NCBI RefSeq assembly: GCF_019429625.1
Contig: NZ_JAHXRW010000002.1
Location: 1-64,000, forward strand
Direction of reading: 5' to 3'
DNA: 64,000 nucleotides
Source of the DNA: Celeribacter sp. PS-C1
Lineage (GTDB): Bacteria; Pseudomonadota; Alphaproteobacteria; Rhodobacterales; Rhodobacteraceae
The position numbers and the translations under genes are program-made. Numbering within the stretch: position 1 is the stretch's first letter; the number at the start of each line of letters is the position of its first letter. Below the pieces are notes generated by a model, which searched no databases, had not been told where the DNA came from, and was given only the letters and a program-made list of their open reading frames with translations. Of this stretch, positions 62,243-64,000 are shown in pieces.

Positions 62243-63250
62243 TCAGGGCTCCAGTACCACTTTCCCCGTCGCCTTCCGCGAGCGCAATAGCTCCAGCCCC
62301 TCGTCGAACCGCTCCAAAGGCAAGCGGTGAGAGATGTGCGGTTTGATCCGGCCTTCGGCAGCCCAGTCGAAAAGCTGCGCCAAAGAGGCGCGCAGAGGCG
62401 CGGGGTTAAAGGACAGGTAGCTGCCCCAATAGAACCCGATTGCGGTGATGTTCTTTACCAGCATGTGGTTGGGCTTCATCTTGGGGAGATCGCCGCCCGC
62501 GAAGCCGATCAAAAGGATGCGTCCGTCGGGGTTGGTCGCGCGAAAGCAGGCCTCGTACAAAGGCTCGCCCACCGCCTCATAGACCACATCAGCGCCGCCA
62601 AGGGCTTTGATCTGTTCTCGGATGTCGGGCGCACTTGCGTCGATCAGGTGATCGGCGCCGGCGGCGCGCGCAATGGCGAGCTTTTCCGCGCCGCGCGCAA
62701 TCGCGATGACCTCGGCGCCCATCAGTTTGCCAATTTCCACTGCCGTGAGGCCCACGCCGCCCGCGGCGCCGGTTACAACCAGACGTTCGCCCGGTTGTAG
62801 CCGTGCCTTGTAATCCAGCGCCATGTGCGACGTGCCGTAGGCGATCTGGAGCGCCGCAGCTTTGGCATATCCCAAACTTTCAGGTAGGGGGATGCACCGG
62901 TCGGCGGGGAAATTGCCCGCATCCGCCAGACCTCCCTGACCGGCATAGACCGCGACGCGTTGACCGAGGTCGAGCCCCTTTACATCCGCGCCCAAAGCGG
63001 TGATCTCGCCCGCGAGTTCCAGCCCCAATGTGAAGGCCGGCTCCGGCGTGTCCTGATACTTTCCCTCGCACATGAGCGTGTCGGCAAAATTGAGCGCGCT
63101 GGCCCGGATCGCCACACGGACCTCCGTAGGGCCAGGCGCCGGCAGTACGATCTCTTCGAGATTTGGGGCACGATCAAATCCCGTCACACGGCAGGCGCGG
63201 ATCGTGGTCGAGGGCGGTGTAGTAGCGTTCGGAGTGTGTCTTTGGGTCAT
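62243..63250 (-). CDS. quinone oxidoreductase, zinc-less alcohol dehydrogenase family
   Basis: 335 residues of the medium-chain reductase superfamily. The NADPH-binding glycine motif GAAGGVGLTAVEIGKLMGA (residues about 156-174) is intact, and the zinc-binding cysteines of alcohol dehydrogenases are missing. It is an NADPH-dependent quinone or enone reductase. An N-terminal extension (MTQRHTPNATTPPS) is not typical, so a later start is possible. The 183 bp upstream of its stop, 62060-62242, contains nothing recognised. Confidence 0.83.
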   Translation of the reverse strand: MTQRHTPNATTPPSTTIRACRVTGFDRAPNLEEIVLPAPGPTEVRVAIRASALNFADTLMCEGKYQDTPEPAFTLGLELAGEITALGADVKGLDLGQRVAVYAGQGGLADAGNFPADRCIPLPESLGYAKAAALQIAYGTSHMALDYKARLQPGERLVVTGAAGGVGLTAVEIGKLMGAEVIAIARGAEKLAIARAAGADHLIDASAPDIREQIKALGGADVVYEAVGEPLYEACFRATNPDGRILLIGFAGGDLPKMKPNHMLVKNITAIGFYWGSYLSFNPAPLRASLAQLFDWAAEGRIKPHISHRLPLERFDEGLELLRSRKATGKVVLEP

Positions 63251-63657
63251 GGTAAGGTTTTGGCGACTTGCGAGCGAGCTGTCTATGTGAAATCCCTTTG
63301 GGCGTTCATAGAGCGTTGCAAAATTTGTGCGGCCAGTGCGAGTCTTTCAAAGGTCTTACGAGATTCTTGTTGGGCAGACAGTGAATGTTCTGGTGTGTGG
63401 AGAGGTGTATGCAAATTGCAAATTGCAACAAGTGATCAAAAAACACGCGTGGGTTTAGCGCCTATTTTGATACAGAAGGCGGCTATTGCCCAGATTGTCG
63501 CGAATTAAGCCTCTATTTAGGCAATGAAATACAACATCTTATCGGAATTTTATCAACTCCTATCGAAAAAGACAGGTTGAGAGATAAAGAATAGAAAGAG
63601 AAATGTGCTATACACGCATAGGTTATTGCGCAGCACGATTACGAAGGAGCGGTCAGA
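63251..63657. other. 407-bp A+T-richer region before the XRE gene
   Basis: No convincing gene. TGCAAAT-TGCAAAT-TGCAACA is a tandem heptamer repeat at 63410-63430, possibly a regulator site. The distal part is A+T-rich (63520-63620) and likely holds the promoter of the following regulator; TTGAGA-like and TATAC-like elements are at about 63577 and 63609. The upstream end is the promoter of the quinone oxidoreductase gene. Confidence 0.4.
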
Positions 63658-64000
63658 ATGAAACATCCAGTGGACGTCCACGTTGGCAAGCGTATCCGCC
63701 ATCGTCGGTGGATGGTTGGCATGACGCAACAGCAGCTCGCCGAAAAAGTCGGGATCAAATTTCAGCAAATTCAAAAGTACGAAACCGGGATGAACCGGGT
63801 GTCTGCCTCTCGTCTTTGGGACATCGCCGAGGCGCTTTCCGTGCCAGTTGCGTTTTTCTTCGAAGGCATGGATGCACCGATGCCAGCCGAGACTGCGGCT
63901 CAGTCGAACGAGGCCAGCGTGCCCGCCGACATTCTTGCCGACAAGGAAGCACTTGAATTGGTGCGGTCTTACTACGCGATCCCCGAGAACCAGCGCCGCC
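63658..64000 (+). CDS. XRE-family transcriptional regulator, N-terminal part
   Basis: 114 codons up to the right edge; the gene continues beyond it. A helix-turn-helix of the Cro/CI type (RIRHRRWMVGMTQQQLAEKV, then GIKFQQIQKYETGMNRVSAS, residues about 12-51) is followed by an acidic segment and the start of a C-terminal helix. It is a common alphaproteobacterial regulator family. GAAGGAGC precedes the ATG. Confidence 0.85.
   Translation, partial: MKHPVDVHVGKRIRHRRWMVGMTQQQLAEKVGIKFQQIQKYETGMNRVSASRLWDIAEALSVPVAFFFEGMDAPMPAETAAQSNEASVPADILADKEALELVRSYYAIPENQRR

Noticed and set aside
63410-63430. CRISPR-like or satellite repeat
   Set aside because: Only three heptamers in tandem; far too short and without spacers.

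Overview
The window looks like a chromosomal segment from a Rhodobacterales (Rhodobacteraceae, Roseobacter-type) alphaproteobacterium. Supporting signs are dense G+C-rich genes with overlapping starts and stops, an alphaproteobacterial class A RNase P RNA, the monomeric 80-kDa isocitrate dehydrogenase, BioMNY and RibN vitamin transporters, FnrL-type boxes, and family-restricted proteins (DUF5368, DUF2927, DUF1127). Nothing looks like a prophage, insertion sequence, CRISPR array, rRNA or tRNA. The window cuts pcaF at the left edge and an XRE-type regulator at the right edge.

Layout. 1-2.4 kb: the end of the beta-ketoadipate pathway (pcaF-pcaJ-pcaI, minus strand) with a divergent IclR regulator and four operator-like half-sites between them. 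2.4-4.2 kb: biotin ECF transporter bioYMN. 4.5-7.6 kb: an arsenate operon with an ArsR-ArsC fusion, a GAPDH and the ArsJ exporter. 7.8-14.3 kb: cydDC, then cydABX for the bd-type quinol oxidase, with an FNR box in front of cydA. 14.5-16.2 kb: a Tat-exported sulfide:quinone oxidoreductase-like flavoprotein and a DUF5368 membrane protein. 16.4-19.6 kb: a three-gene lipid/sugar transfer operon and an ExoY-like sugar transferase. 20.1-22 kb: modBC without modA. 22.1-26.4 kb: an RND efflux pair whose promoter shares an 18-bp motif with the sulfide oxidoreductase gene. 26.4-30.9 kb: a soluble PAS chemoreceptor and icd.

31.2-35.1 kb: the Anbu cluster (circularly permuted ATP-grasp, alpha-E, transglutaminase, Anbu proteasome homologue). 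35.1-37.8 kb: four t6A tRNA-modification genes in one overlapping run (tsaE-tsaB-tsaC-tsaD), followed by dtd and a PfkB sugar kinase with a palindromic operator. 39.3-45.7 kb: a poorly understood membrane/toxic-anion stress neighbourhood (zinc-ribbon membrane protein, CZB protein, SPFH-GYF2 protein, DUF2927 lipoprotein, TelA, XpaC and a 28-residue membrane peptide). 45.8-49.6 kb: an RluB-type pseudouridine synthase with a very long basic tail, FNR-box-linked ompW, tadA, an EF-hand gene broken by a stop codon and a small secreted protein.

49.7-51 kb: an ECF sigma factor with a small membrane protein and a periplasmic metal-sensor-like protein, arranged like cnr modules. 51-57 kb: a UPF0173 hydrolase, a ceramidase-family membrane protein, gatCA, an Excalibur lipoprotein, a cell-wall amidase, rnpB and a DUF533 protein. 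57-64 kb: riboflavin transporter ribN under an FMN riboswitch, rpmG, a GNAT protein, a BI-1 family protein, DUF1127 with a divergent LysR regulator, a small Cys/His-rich protein of lower G+C content, a quinone oxidoreductase and the XRE regulator.

The strongest leads are the motif shared by the sulfide oxidoreductase and RND promoters, the TelA/XpaC/SPFH neighbourhood with its coupled micropeptide, the EF-hand gene with an internal TAA, and the sigma/sensor module. The arsJ and ribN assignments rest largely on operon and riboswitch context. No database search was possible, so all family names come from recognising motifs.
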